The position numbers and the translations under genes were made by a program. Below, piece by piece: positions 21,854 to 30,304 of a stretch of 34,177 bases of DNA. The stretch is from Spirochaetales bacterium. Lineage in GTDB: Bacteria > Spirochaetota > Spirochaetia > JABEVK01. Location: positions 1 to 34,177 of the forward strand of contig CANJXC010000020.1 in assembly GCA_947478845.1 (NCBI GenBank), read 5' to 3'. The notes beneath the pieces were generated by a model, which did not search any database, was not told the DNA's origin, and saw nothing but the letters and a program-made list of their open reading frames with translations. Position 1 is the stretch's first letter, and every line of letters begins with the position of its first letter.

Positions 21854-22654
21854 TTGAACATATTTGGTAAACTGACTGGCTTTCTTGTGGGTGCCTCTTT
21901 TGGCATTCCGGGCATTCTGCTTGGCTTGGTTTTAGGGCATATGCTCGACATGGCCCTCGAGCGCGGTGGGTCTTCGCGTCTTGGCACCGACAGCTTGGAC
22001 TTGGTGCGTCACCTGTTTGCGCTTTTTGGGCGGATTGCCGGGTTTGGCGGTGGCGTGAACTCCACCCAAGTTCTTTTCTTGCAGGGAATATTACAGAGCC
22101 AGCTCCAGCTTTCTGGCGGTTCCGCCCGTACGGCCCTTGCAGCCTTCCAAGACAGCGTCACCGCCAATGCTAACCGCCCGTGGGCCGAGGTTTTGTCGGA
22201 CACCTCCGACCTGGCTCGCGAAATCTACAACGATTATTTTCTCGACCGCCGAACTCTCTTGTGGACTTATGCTACCTGTCGTCGGCTGGCCGCTTTAGGG
22301 GCGTTGCGTCCCGGCATCATCGAACTCCTTGACGCCGTGGCTAAGTCCTTTGTGATTTTTGAAGAGGTCGGCACGGCCGGAACCAGCGGCGAACGTCCGC
22401 GGGACAGCTACGACGAGAACGCCTGGGCGGGTTTTAAGCCTGCCAGCCAAGCGAGTCCTGACGCCTGGGCCACCTTGGGTCTCACGCCAGATGCCAGCGA
22501 AGATGTATTGAAAAAGACCTACCGCACCTTGGTCCGCAAGTATCACCCCGATTCTCACTCCCACCTGCCCGATGGCGACCCGGCCAAGAAAAAAGCGGCC
22601 GAGCAGTTCATGCACGTGCAACAGGCCTACGAACGCATTCAGAAATCAAGATAG
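21854..22654 (+). CDS. TerB-like/J-domain co-chaperone (DjlA-like)
   Basis: This 266-aa protein opens with a Gly-rich hydrophobic segment (GKLTGFLVGASFGIPGILLG, residues 5-24), a likely membrane anchor as in DjlA. A TerB-like helical domain follows at about 45-170 (LVRHLFALFGRIAGFGGG). The C-terminal J domain at about 203-263 has the HPD triad at 231-233 (VRKYHPD) and ends in VQQAYERIQ. J-domain proteins stimulate DnaK ATPase. The start is taken as TTG at 21854, with AGGTGA 10 bp upstream, since this gives the DjlA-like N-terminus. Alternatives are ATG 21824 and GTG 21755, the latter inside the divergent gene. It is followed by the DUF6062 gene. Confidence 0.8.
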   Translation: MNIFGKLTGFLVGASFGIPGILLGLVLGHMLDMALERGGSSRLGTDSLDLVRHLFALFGRIAGFGGGVNSTQVLFLQGILQSQLQLSGGSARTALAAFQDSVTANANRPWAEVLSDTSDLAREIYNDYFLDRRTLLWTYATCRRLAALGALRPGIIELLDAVAKSFVIFEEVGTAGTSGERPRDSYDENAWAGFKPASQASPDAWATLGLTPDASEDVLKKTYRTLVRKYHPDSHSHLPDGDPAKKKAAEQFMHVQQAYERIQKSR

Positions 22655-22664
22655 GATACCCAGG

Positions 22665-23471
22665 ATGAAATACGAGCTCGATACAATTCCTGTGTGGGAC
22701 GCCTTGCGGGCTGAAACCGAATGCGCCCTTTGCCTCTTGGAGCGGCGCTCACGAAACAACGCACTCCGCTATTTTTTGGGTCCGGCAGTAATGGCTCCTG
22801 AAGTGCGGGTGCAAACCAACCAGCGTGGCTTTGCCCCGCACAACCTTCGGCTTCTGGCCAAGGACCAAAACAAGTTGGGGTTGGCCCTCTTGGCGCACAC
22901 CCGGCTCAAGACTTTGAGGGCCCATCTGGCAGCACGGAGCGCGAAGCTTGAGAATCTAGCGAGCAAAGTTTCCACCAAAACAGGACCGGGCGCGGCGTGG
23001 GCGTCAAAACCAGTTGTGGCGACCCAAGCCCGTGAGTTTGCGAACTACCTCCGCCAGCAGGAAAAAGACTGCCTTATTGACGAAAAGGTTGGCAATGACC
23101 TCGAGCGCTACTGTTACACAGTGTTGCAACTCTGGAAAGAAGATCCTGACTTCCGCAGAACCTGGGAGGCAGGAAAGGGTCTGTGCCTCCACCACATGCC
23201 GTCGGTTCTGGAAATGGCGGCCGCAGTTTTGGATGCTCGCCGCCTCGGTGAGTTCTTGGTGGGTTTCCTCGCCTTGCAAAACACCAACCTCGCGAGGGTG
23301 GAGAACGATTTGCTGGGCTTCACCCAAACCTTTGACTCGACTCACAGCCGAGAGATCACCGGAAACACTGTGGCGGCTCTCAACCGGGCCCTGCAAAAAA
23401 CCTCAGGAGAGTTTCAGGAATACCAAGAGGAGTCCAAAGCCCGACGAGGCCCTCTTTTGGGAGCGCACTAG
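22665..23471 (+). CDS. DUF6062 family protein
   Basis: This 268-aa protein has an N-terminal ECALCLLERRSRNNALRYFL with a CxxC pair (Cys20, Cys23) and a later GLCLHHMPSVLEMA with Cys-His-His, a pattern suggesting a metal site. The rest is helical with Lys/Arg/Glu-rich segments. The match is to DUF6062, an uncharacterised family found in Firmicutes and spirochaetes. The ATG at 22665 has an AGGA site in the 3' end of the J-domain gene, so the two are probably co-expressed. It converges on asd with only 6 bp between stops and no clear terminator. Confidence 0.72.
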   Translation: MKYELDTIPVWDALRAETECALCLLERRSRNNALRYFLGPAVMAPEVRVQTNQRGFAPHNLRLLAKDQNKLGLALLAHTRLKTLRAHLAARSAKLENLASKVSTKTGPGAAWASKPVVATQAREFANYLRQQEKDCLIDEKVGNDLERYCYTVLQLWKEDPDFRRTWEAGKGLCLHHMPSVLEMAAAVLDARRLGEFLVGFLALQNTNLARVENDLLGFTQTFDSTHSREITGNTVAALNRALQKTSGEFQEYQEESKARRGPLLGAH

Positions 23472-23477
23472 ATTCGT

Positions 23478-24569
23478 TCAGGACTTTTTTTGAATCCAGC
23501 TCTCGCTCGTCAGGTATTCAGCGGTAAGTACCGCACCACCGGCCGCCCCCCGCACGGTGTTATGGCTCAGGCCTATGAACTTCCAGTCGAACAGGGCATC
23601 GGAACGAAGGCGGCCGACACTGACCGCCATACCGTTGCCTAAGTCGCGGTCGAGACGGGTTTGCGGGCGGTCTTCCTGATCCATGACGTGCAGGAAGGGT
23701 ACCGGAGCGCTGGGCAGCCTGCGCGCCTGGGGAATCCCCTCGAAGGAACGCCATCGATCCAGAATCTGCTGCTTGGTCGGCTTACGATCGAAGTTCACGC
23801 TCACAGCTGCCAAATGGCCGTCACTGGTAGCAACCCGTATGCATTGGGCGCCAATTTTGGGACCCAGCGCGGGTTCAATTTGACCACCGTTCACGGTGCC
23901 CCAGATCTTGAGGGGTTCCCTCTCACTTTTTTCATCTTCACCGGCAATATAGGGAATCACATTGTCGACCATTTCGGGCCAGCTTTCGAAGGTCTTGCCC
24001 GAGCCGCTGAGGGCCTGATAGGTGCAGACGCTCAGTTCACGGATTCCAAACTCCCTCAGAGGATGAAGCAGCGGCACGTAGCTCTGTATGGAGCAATTGG
24101 GCTTGGCGGTGACAAATCCCAGCTTGGTTCCTAGACGCTTTCGCTGGTCGGCGATCACCAAGGCATGCTCCGGATTCAATTCAGGAATAATCATGGGGAC
24201 GTCGGGAGTCCAGCGGTGGGCAGAATTGCTCGAAACCACCGGCACTTCGGCCTTCGCATAAGCGTTTTCCAAAGCCAGTATTTCGTCTTTTTTCATATCG
24301 ACAGCACAAAACACAAAATCCACCAACGGAGCTATGGCAGCAACCTGCGAGGCATCCTGCACACGAAAGTGTGCGAACTTCGCAGGTAGGGGAGCTTCCA
24401 GAGCCCAACGGCCCATAACCGCCTGCTGGTAGGTTTTCCCGGCGGAGCCAGCGCTAGCTGCCAGCACCGTAACGGAAAACCAAGGATGGTTTTCGAGCAG
24501 GGTGACAAAACGTTGGCCTACCATTCCGGTGGCACCTAAGATACCGACATTGAGGCGGGACTGAGCCAC
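23478..24569 (-). CDS. asd: Aspartate-semialdehyde dehydrogenase (archaeal/fungal type)
   Basis: This enzyme reduces aspartyl phosphate to aspartate semialdehyde on the way to lysine, diaminopimelate, threonine and methionine. It has 363 aa. The NADP motif GILGATGMVGQRF is at the N-terminus, active-site Cys159 lies in AKPNCSIQSY, and GSGKTFESWPEMVDNVIPYI and RVATSDGHLAAVSV carry the substrate-binding and general-base region. The type is the one without the E. coli active-site insert. The start is GTG 24569, with GGAG 6 bp before it, preferred over TTG 24581. It has its own promoter (see 24600-24628) after the regulator gene. Confidence 0.94.
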   Translation of the reverse strand: MAQSRLNVGILGATGMVGQRFVTLLENHPWFSVTVLAASAGSAGKTYQQAVMGRWALEAPLPAKFAHFRVQDASQVAAIAPLVDFVFCAVDMKKDEILALENAYAKAEVPVVSSNSAHRWTPDVPMIIPELNPEHALVIADQRKRLGTKLGFVTAKPNCSIQSYVPLLHPLREFGIRELSVCTYQALSGSGKTFESWPEMVDNVIPYIAGEDEKSEREPLKIWGTVNGGQIEPALGPKIGAQCIRVATSDGHLAAVSVNFDRKPTKQQILDRWRSFEGIPQARRLPSAPVPFLHVMDQEDRPQTRLDRDLGNGMAVSVGRLRSDALFDWKFIGLSHNTVRGAAGGAVLTAEYLTSESWIQKKS

Positions 24570-24599
24570 AGGCGTCTCCAAGGGGTGAAATTGAAATAA

Positions 24600-24628
24600 A
24601 GTGTAACCAACCGGGGCGTTTTGGGCAA
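24600..24628 (-). promoter_or_regulatory. asd promoter
   Basis: On the minus strand TTGCCC (24628-24623), a 17-bp spacer and TACACT (24605-24600) lie in the gap between the regulator stop and asd. A start near 24593 would leave a leader of about 24 nt containing GGAG. Confidence 0.5.
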
Positions 24629-24639
24629 TCCTATAGGAT
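24628..24639. promoter_or_regulatory. 12-bp perfect palindrome next to the asd -35
   Basis: ATCCTATAGGAT is a perfect palindrome ending at the first base of the asd -35 hexamer, a position typical for an activator or repressor site. Confidence 0.35.
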
Positions 24640-24647
24640 GAAGACCG

Positions 24648-26027
24648 TCAGGAGTCACCACCACCAAACTCCTCTACCAGACCATAGTCGTGCAACTTAC
24701 GGTGGAGGGTCTTGCGTCCGATGGCCAGCACCTCAGCGCTTCGGCTCTTGTTCCCCTTGAAATGAATCAAGGTCTGGCGAATGATCTCTCGCTCCGCCTG
24801 ATCCATGGTGACCCCAATTTCAAGCCGGATCAAATTGCCGTCCTCGGCAGTTCTCACCTGCGGCGGCAGGTCATCCAAAGACACAATATTTCCTTTGCAC
24901 AGGACAACCGCACTTTCTATGCAGTTGCGTAGTTCCCGCACGTTCCCAGGCCAGGAATAATTAGACAACGCAATGCGGGCCTTGGTGTCGATGCCCTCAA
25001 TGGTTTTGCGGTTTTCCTGCGCTAGCTCGGTGAGAAACGTGGCCGTGAGCAAGGGTATGTCGTCCTTGCGCTCCCGGAGAGGTGGAATATGGATGTTGAC
25101 AATATTGAGGCGGTAGTAAAGGTCCTCCCGGAAACGTCCGGCCGCAATCTCTTTTTTCAGGTCGCGATTGGTGGCCGCCACAACCCGTACATCGACATCG
25201 AGGGGTTTCTCACCCCCCACCCGCTCAAAACTCCGCTCCTGAAGCACTCGAAGAAGTTTCACCTGGACTGAAGGGTTGATCTCGCCTATTTCGTCCAAGA
25301 AGATCGTGCCGGTGTGGGCGAGCTCAAAACGACCTTTTTTCTGCCCCAGAGCTCCCGTAAAGCTTCCTTTCTCGTGGCCGAAGAGCTCGCTCTCCAGCAA
25401 AGTCTCACTGAGAGCCGCACAGTGGGTCTTGATGAAGGGCCCGGCCCGACGGTCGCTTAGGTTATGAATGGCATCAGCGACCAGTTCCTTGCCGACGCCG
25501 CTTTCTCCCGTGATGAGCACGCTCGCCCGCGTTGCGGCCACCTGGTTGATGAGCTCATAAACCCTTTGCATCGGCGCCGACTTGCCAATCAATTGCGCGA
25601 ACTTGCGCTTCTTTTCGAGCTGCGCGACTTCTTCCTTGAGGGCTTCGTGCTCAAGAACCAGCACGCGGCTTTGAAGTGCCCGTCGGACGAGCAGAGATAG
25701 ACGGTCCAGGTTGACGGGTTTGGTGACAAAATCGTAGGCGCCATTGCGCATCGCCACCACTGCATTTTCGACGGTACCATGACCTGTAAGCACTATGACG
25801 GGAAGGTTGGGTAGCGAGCCGGCGATATGCTTGATGAGCTCTTCGCCGCTGACCTTGGGCATCTTGAGGTCGGTGAGCACCAGATCGATCCGGCGGCGCG
25901 ATAACAGGTCCTGCGCCTCGCGGCCGTCTCCGGCGGTGAGCACCTCATAGCCATCAAGCTCCAGCGCGCGCCCTAGGCCGTCGCGAATGTTCTTCTCGTC
26001 ATCGACGACCAAGATGCAGAGCTTCAT
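24648..26027 (-). CDS. Sigma-54-dependent NtrC-family response regulator
   Basis: This 459-aa activator has three parts. The receiver domain has its phospho-acceptor at Asp53 (VLTDLKMPKVSG) and Lys103. The AAA+ domain at about 147-385 has Walker A GESGVGKE (174-181), the sigma-54 contact loop GSFTGA (221-226, usually GAFTGA), Walker B FLDEIGE (243-249) and SWPGNVREL. A Fis-type HTH is at about 420-450 (GNKSRSAEVLAIGRKTLHRK). It activates sigma-54 promoters when phosphorylated by the kinase encoded just upstream; the starts overlap as ATGA. In Borrelia and Treponema the equivalent pair is Hk2/Rrp2. A sigma-54 promoter in this window (glnK) is a candidate target, but regulon assignment needs data. 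Confidence 0.93.
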   Translation of the reverse strand: MKLCILVVDDEKNIRDGLGRALELDGYEVLTAGDGREAQDLLSRRRIDLVLTDLKMPKVSGEELIKHIAGSLPNLPVIVLTGHGTVENAVVAMRNGAYDFVTKPVNLDRLSLLVRRALQSRVLVLEHEALKEEVAQLEKKRKFAQLIGKSAPMQRVYELINQVAATRASVLITGESGVGKELVADAIHNLSDRRAGPFIKTHCAALSETLLESELFGHEKGSFTGALGQKKGRFELAHTGTIFLDEIGEINPSVQVKLLRVLQERSFERVGGEKPLDVDVRVVAATNRDLKKEIAAGRFREDLYYRLNIVNIHIPPLRERKDDIPLLTATFLTELAQENRKTIEGIDTKARIALSNYSWPGNVRELRNCIESAVVLCKGNIVSLDDLPPQVRTAEDGNLIRLEIGVTMDQAEREIIRQTLIHFKGNKSRSAEVLAIGRKTLHRKLHDYGLVEEFGGGDS

Positions 26028-27196
26028 GAAACTTCTCCTTGAAAGGACAACAGCGCCGGGCTTTTGTGCGGAAATGGAAACAAGATCGTGATGGTGGTTC
26101 CGTGGTGGGCTTTGGAGTTGACCTGGATTTCGGCACCGTGTTCCTTAACAATTTTATACGCCAGAGTGAGACCGAGGCCCGACCCAAAATCCTTGGTCGT
26201 GAAATAAGGCTCGAAGATTTTCTGCATCAGTTCCTCAGGTATGCCGCTGCCGGTATCGGTCAGCCTCAGTTGAAGGCCACCGCTGACCCGCTTTGTGGCC
26301 AGCTCGAGGCGACCGCCGTCTGGCATGGCCTGCATGGAGTTCTTCACAAGGTTCAGCAGGGCCTGTTTGAGGAAACGGTCGTCGAGTAGTACCGCGTCGT
26401 CTCCGGAGGTCAGGTCGAGAGTCGCCGAAATGTCCGCCTGCGCAAGTTCGGGCTCCAAAAACTGGGCCAGTTCGGAAACAGCTTTGTTCAGGCTACCGAT
26501 GACAAGCGTCGTGTCCATAGGCCTGACAGCGAACAGGAAGTCGACCACGATGGCATTAAGTCGGCTGACCTCTTCGTTAATTACTTCCAGGTCGTGCCCC
26601 AGAGTTTGAGAAGTCAGGGGCTTGTTTGAGGTGAGGACGCGTTGCAGGAGTTGGATGTGGATACCCATAGACGCCAGTGGGTTCTTGATCTCGTGGGCTA
26701 CCCCGGCGGCCAAAGTGGTCAGACTGGCAAGGCTCTCGGCACGGCGCAACTGGGCTTCTTTGTTCTTGCGTTCCGAAACATCCTGGGCTAGCAGCATGGT
26801 CCCTTGAACCAGCCCGCCCTGCACGAGAGGCATCAGGCTAAAATTGAGGATAACAGGCCCAGCATTAGCGTCAAGCACAAACTCACGGGTCAAAGAGGTG
26901 TCTTTGGTACCGAGCGCATGTTGCAGAAACTCGGCCACGTCGGCATCGTGAAGCAAAGCCCAGATTGGCTTGTCTGAGCCCTCGAAACCCTTTTGAAAGG
27001 GAATCACACGCTCTGCAGCTTTGTTGTGAAAAATGACATGGTGATCAGGATCGAGCACCACAAACCCATTGGGAAGCGAGTGGAGCGAAGCTTCATAAAG
27101 CTCGTGCTCGGCCACAACGGCCCCCAGCAATGAGGCCAGTTGGGCGCGTTCCAGGCGTGGTGCCAGCTCCATGGCCCGTTTGACGAAACGGCTCAT
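26024..27196 (-). CDS. Soluble PAS-domain histidine kinase (NtrB/Hk2-like)
   Basis: This 390-aa cytosolic kinase has no membrane helix. A PAS domain is at about residues 35-145 (LPNGFVVLDPDHHVIFHN). HisKA follows with His168 (VAHEIKNPL), then an HATPase_c domain with N box LNLVKNSMQA (Asn286), G1 DTGSGIP (314-320), FEPYFTTK and GSGLGL (338-343). The design is that of NtrB/AtoS-type kinases sensing a cytosolic signal. It phosphorylates, by proximity and family, the NtrC-type regulator whose gene overlaps its stop. Its own start overlaps the holB stop (ATGA). Confidence 0.93.
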   Translation of the reverse strand: MSRFVKRAMELAPRLERAQLASLLGAVVAEHELYEASLHSLPNGFVVLDPDHHVIFHNKAAERVIPFQKGFEGSDKPIWALLHDADVAEFLQHALGTKDTSLTREFVLDANAGPVILNFSLMPLVQGGLVQGTMLLAQDVSERKNKEAQLRRAESLASLTTLAAGVAHEIKNPLASMGIHIQLLQRVLTSNKPLTSQTLGHDLEVINEEVSRLNAIVVDFLFAVRPMDTTLVIGSLNKAVSELAQFLEPELAQADISATLDLTSGDDAVLLDDRFLKQALLNLVKNSMQAMPDGGRLELATKRVSGGLQLRLTDTGSGIPEELMQKIFEPYFTTKDFGSGLGLTLAYKIVKEHGAEIQVNSKAHHGTTITILFPFPHKSPALLSFQGEVS

Positions 27197-28365
27197 GGAG
27201 CTCTACTACTTATGTCGGCCGCACGCGCGCGGTAGAACAAGGTCTCGATGAGTAGGGCGGGCCCAAGGTTGTAGGTATCCCTCCGTCCGCGGACTTCGGT
27301 GAGCAACTCGAAGAACCGCTCCTGTGCCGTGAGGTCAAGCCTTGCATCAGCCTGAGCCACCAGCGCTTCGAGAAACACGCGAAAGTTGTCCTCTTCACTC
27401 CAAAACTTGCCATAGGCTTCCAGCGGGTAGATGGGCTGGCCAAGGGCCTCAAGAAACTGTGAGGCCAGTTCGTCGTAGAGGCCCTTTTTATGCGTTTCAG
27501 AAGCTTGAAAGTAGTCGGCCAAACCCACATATGAACCCGGAGTGCTGTGGAAAAGAGTTCCCAGGATGCTCTGTTGCTCTTCAGTCGTCCTCTGGGCAAA
27601 ACTGAAAGCACGCAAACGCGACAGGAGAGTGGGCAGGATGGCGCCCTTCTGACTGGTGAGCAGGAAAAACCAAGTATTGGAAGGCGGCTCCTCTAGGATT
27701 TTCAGAAGAGCATTCCGCGGCGACTCGGCCATTTTGTCGGCGTTTTCCAGCAGAACAAACTTCGGAGCACCCGAGGTGGTGGTTCGTGCCCAAGCCGAAG
27801 CCTTGCGGATCTGATGGATAGGAATACCCGTGCTGGGCAAAGCGTCAGACAAGGCCTTAGAAGCCGAACTAATGCGTTCCAGCAGGGAAATAAGGCCTTT
27901 CTCTTCTGGCAGCTTCTGAGCCGGGTACAAGACCTCCAGATCGTCTTGAAGGCTGGACAATGGCCCGGAAGTGCCCTTAAGCTTGGCCTCATCACCTTCC
28001 CACAGAATGGGATCAAAGCGCTTGAGAAGCTTTTTGACGGCCCTCAGCAGAAAAAAACGCCGCGGATCCGTGCGATGGTGCTCCAAGAGGCTGGCTCCGA
28101 TTTCTATCTCTGCAAGCAGATTTTTCTGCCCCAGAATCATCAACCATGGGTAGTCGAGAGTCCGGTGGTTGCGGCAGTGGTCACAAGTGCAATTCCAGTC
28201 GCCACTTTTGGCGCAACTGAGCCCGCGGCTGGTTTCCAGCGCCGTGGTCAGTTTGGCACTGTAGTGCGGTCCATGAAACAGTAGGCTGGCCGGCAGGGTT
28301 CTTTGCGCTACTTCCCTAGAGAGGTTGCTCACCACTCGGTCCTGAAACAGGATGTTCTCAAACAG
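27193..28365 (-). CDS. holB: DNA polymerase III delta-prime-like subunit
   Basis: This 390-aa AAA+ clamp-loader subunit begins LFENILFQDRVV, matching the MFENI(I) start of HolB proteins. Walker A is degenerate (HGPHYSAKLTTA), as in delta-prime. Zinc cysteines are present (CAKSGDWNCTCDHC), and the sensor and SRC-like parts follow (LLENADKMAESPRNALLKIL, EEPPSNTWFFLLTS, LLSRLRAFSF). The start is taken as CTG 28365, with GGGGG 6 nt upstream; no ATG/GTG/TTG gives the family N-terminus. Candidate starts further upstream (frame from 28485) lie inside murG. The gene is tied to murG by an 8-nt overlap and to the kinase by ATGA. Confidence 0.78.
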   Translation of the reverse strand: MFENILFQDRVVSNLSREVAQRTLPASLLFHGPHYSAKLTTALETSRGLSCAKSGDWNCTCDHCRNHRTLDYPWLMILGQKNLLAEIEIGASLLEHHRTDPRRFFLLRAVKKLLKRFDPILWEGDEAKLKGTSGPLSSLQDDLEVLYPAQKLPEEKGLISLLERISSASKALSDALPSTGIPIHQIRKASAWARTTTSGAPKFVLLENADKMAESPRNALLKILEEPPSNTWFFLLTSQKGAILPTLLSRLRAFSFAQRTTEEQQSILGTLFHSTPGSYVGLADYFQASETHKKGLYDELASQFLEALGQPIYPLEAYGKFWSEEDNFRVFLEALVAQADARLDLTAQERFFELLTEVRGRRDTYNLGPALLIETLFYRARAADISSRAP

Positions 28366-29458
28366 AATCTGCCCCCGCCTTGAGTTCCGGATGCCGCTCC
28401 AGGAGCACTTCGGCCATTTTTGAAGAGGCTTGGCGCGCCCCAAACTTTGCCAACTCCTGACCCATCGACGAGCGGCGTGCGGCATCGTTTACCAATCCGA
28501 TGACCTGCTCGGCCAATTCTCTTGGGGTCGTTAGGTTATCAAGTACAATCGCTGCACCATGGCTGGCGAAGTGCGCTGCATTACGACCCTGATCACCTCG
28601 AGAACCCTCCCCGAGTGGGAGCAGCAGAAGCGGCACGTTACAGGCCGCGGCTTCCCAAAGTGTCCCCGCACCCGAGCGCCCAAACACCAGGGTGGCACCC
28701 TGAAGCAGCGCGGGCATCTGGGTGGAAAAAAAAGCTCTGGACACGTACCAAGGGGTGTCGGGGAGAGCTAGCCATTGCGAACCCGTCTGATGGACGACAA
28801 AAACTTTGCCTTCCAATTCAGGCAAAGCTCTTTGCAACAGGGTGTTGACCTGAAGAGCACCAAGACTTCCCCCGAGGACAACCAAGACAGGAGCCCCCAC
28901 AGGCACGGGAAAGAGCCCGGACAGAGGCGTCGCAGCGGGGGTAAAGAAATCGCTTCGGACGGGGTTGCCACTGACGACTATCTTCTTCTGAACCGCGGCC
29001 GAAAACACCTTCTTTGTGGCCTCGTAGGCCACAAAAAGCAGGCTGCTCGAGCCTAGGTTCAATCGTGTGGCCAGACCAGGATCGAGGTCGGACTCATGAG
29101 AATAGACCGGGATGCCCAGCGATCGTGCTGCGCGCACGGGTGGAACGCTAACGAAGCCACCCTTCGAGAAAACGAAGGTTGGCTTCAACGAAGTGAGCAG
29201 TTTTCTCGCCTGAAAATAACCGGCGACAATACGAAAAAGGTCTGTTACGTTTCGCCAGTCGAGGTAACGGCGCAACTTGCCCGTCGAAACCGGCTGGTAC
29301 TCCCAGCCTAGAGCCTCGATAACCTGGCGTTCGATGCCGGTTTTTGAACCGATCCACACTAACCTCAGCTGAACTCTTGGCATTAAGGCCTGAGCTAAAG
29401 CGATTCCGGGATACACGTGCCCGCCGGTTCCTCCGCCGGTAAAGACAACAACTTGCAC
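28358..29458 (-). CDS. murG: UDP-GlcNAc: lipid I GlcNAc transferase
   Basis: MurG makes lipid II from lipid I at the inner face of the cytoplasmic membrane in peptidoglycan synthesis. The protein has 366 aa. The N-terminal G loop FTGGGTGGHVYPGIALA, STGKLRRY, FSKGGFVSVPP, HESDLDPGLATR and the C-terminal FGRSGAGTLWEAAACNVPLLL (UDP-GlcNAc site) are all present. The start is GTG 29458, with GGGGG 5 bp upstream, rather than GTG 29464 with no spacing. It is the first gene of the murG-holB-kinase-regulator operon and is divergent from the exported-protein gene. Confidence 0.95.
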   Translation of the reverse strand: MQVVVFTGGGTGGHVYPGIALAQALMPRVQLRLVWIGSKTGIERQVIEALGWEYQPVSTGKLRRYLDWRNVTDLFRIVAGYFQARKLLTSLKPTFVFSKGGFVSVPPVRAARSLGIPVYSHESDLDPGLATRLNLGSSSLLFVAYEATKKVFSAAVQKKIVVSGNPVRSDFFTPAATPLSGLFPVPVGAPVLVVLGGSLGALQVNTLLQRALPELEGKVFVVHQTGSQWLALPDTPWYVSRAFFSTQMPALLQGATLVFGRSGAGTLWEAAACNVPLLLLPLGEGSRGDQGRNAAHFASHGAAIVLDNLTTPRELAEQVIGLVNDAARRSSMGQELAKFGARQASSKMAEVLLERHPELKAGADSV

Positions 29459-29482
29459 AAGCACCCCCGTTGAAGTAGCCTA

Positions 29483-29512
29483 ATTCTACCATGAAGAAAT
29501 TGGGGATGGCAA
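29483..29512 (-). promoter_or_regulatory. murG operon promoter
   Basis: On the minus strand TTGCCA (29512-29507), an 18-bp spacer and TAGAAT (29488-29483) lie just upstream, partly inside the divergent gene. The expected start is near 29476, 18 nt before the GTG. Confidence 0.5.
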
Positions 29513-30273
29513 CGATATTCCTCGTGTCCGCACTCGCTCTGCCGGCAGAACCGGTAGCTCCAACGCTCGAATCATGGCTTTCCTTCCTTCCGGCCAAAGA
29601 ACTCCAGGAGTTGTCAGCAAAAGGGCAACTTCTATTGGTCGGATCCACTTTGGAACCAACTTGGGGCTCTCGGTCGGGGTTTTCGGCGGAAGTTGCTTCT
29701 GGTTTGACCCTCAAGGGAGCTACAGTGTCCATCGAGGGTTTTTTTCTGTTTCCTAAACCAGCTGCGGGTGCAGAACTGGCACTCTACAACGCCGTGAACG
29801 CTGTTTCTTCAATGGAAGGCCTCCAGTACTATTCGGTGACCCGGCAAAGGATGGAGACCCTCCTCCTGGCCAGCTACAGGGTGGCATCGTTTGCTGACCT
29901 GAAACGAGTACCCGACCCCGCATTTACGACCCTACCCGCCTTCCAAAGGGCGCTCGTGTTCCAAAAAGACAACAAACTGGGTGACGGACTGAGTGAAATC
30001 ACGTGGAAAACTTCGCCCAATCTCCCTTTGGTGATGACGATAAGAAACGCCCAGACTTTAAGCTTCGGTTTTCTCCCTCTCGTCGACCCAGGTAACCTGC
30101 AAATGCTGTTTGTTATTCAACTTTTGGCAGACAAGGTAGCCGTATACGGTGCAATGTTGGGTAAAACTGTGGGTCTGCTCGGCTTGGAACACACCAAGGA
30201 CGAAAGCTTCCGTAACCGGATGCGAGCGCTTGCCGGGTGGCTGGGAGCCCGAATTTCCAGCCTCAAGAACTAG
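29491..30273 (+). CDS. Exported protein of unknown function
   Basis: This 260-aa protein has a signal peptide (MKKLGMATIFLVSALALPAE, cleavage probably near residue 18-20) and no lipobox. The mature region begins PVAPTLESWLSFLPAKELQEL and has hydrophobic and Gly-rich stretches (LPLVMTIRNAQTLSFGFLPL), with no metal or catalytic motif. It may belong to a spirochaete-restricted exported family; I do not recognise it securely. No ribosome site precedes the ATG, and the 32-bp divergent gap is filled by the murG promoter. It is followed by pstS at 94 bp with its own strong signals. Confidence 0.7.
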   Translation: MKKLGMATIFLVSALALPAEPVAPTLESWLSFLPAKELQELSAKGQLLLVGSTLEPTWGSRSGFSAEVASGLTLKGATVSIEGFFLFPKPAAGAELALYNAVNAVSSMEGLQYYSVTRQRMETLLLASYRVASFADLKRVPDPAFTTLPAFQRALVFQKDNKLGDGLSEITWKTSPNLPLVMTIRNAQTLSFGFLPLVDPGNLQMLFVIQLLADKVAVYGAMLGKTVGLLGLEHTKDESFRNRMRALAGWLGARISSLKN

Positions 30274-30287
30274 TTCGACCGGCGGAT

Positions 30288-30304
30288 TTAACACAATTCT
30301 CACA
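30288..30304 (+). promoter_or_regulatory. Possible PHO-box-like repeat upstream of pstS
   Basis: TTAACA (30288-30293) and CTCACA (30299-30304) are spaced 11 bp apart, like the direct repeats bound by PhoP/PhoB regulators, and end about 10 bp before a weak TAAGTC -10 at 30315-30320. No other promoter is evident in front of pstS. Confidence 0.3.

Noticed and set aside
23466-23494. GATTC/GAATC with a T-run between the DUF6062 and asd genes as a bidirectional terminator
   Set aside because: The T-run is inside the loop rather than after the stem, and the stem is only 5 bp.
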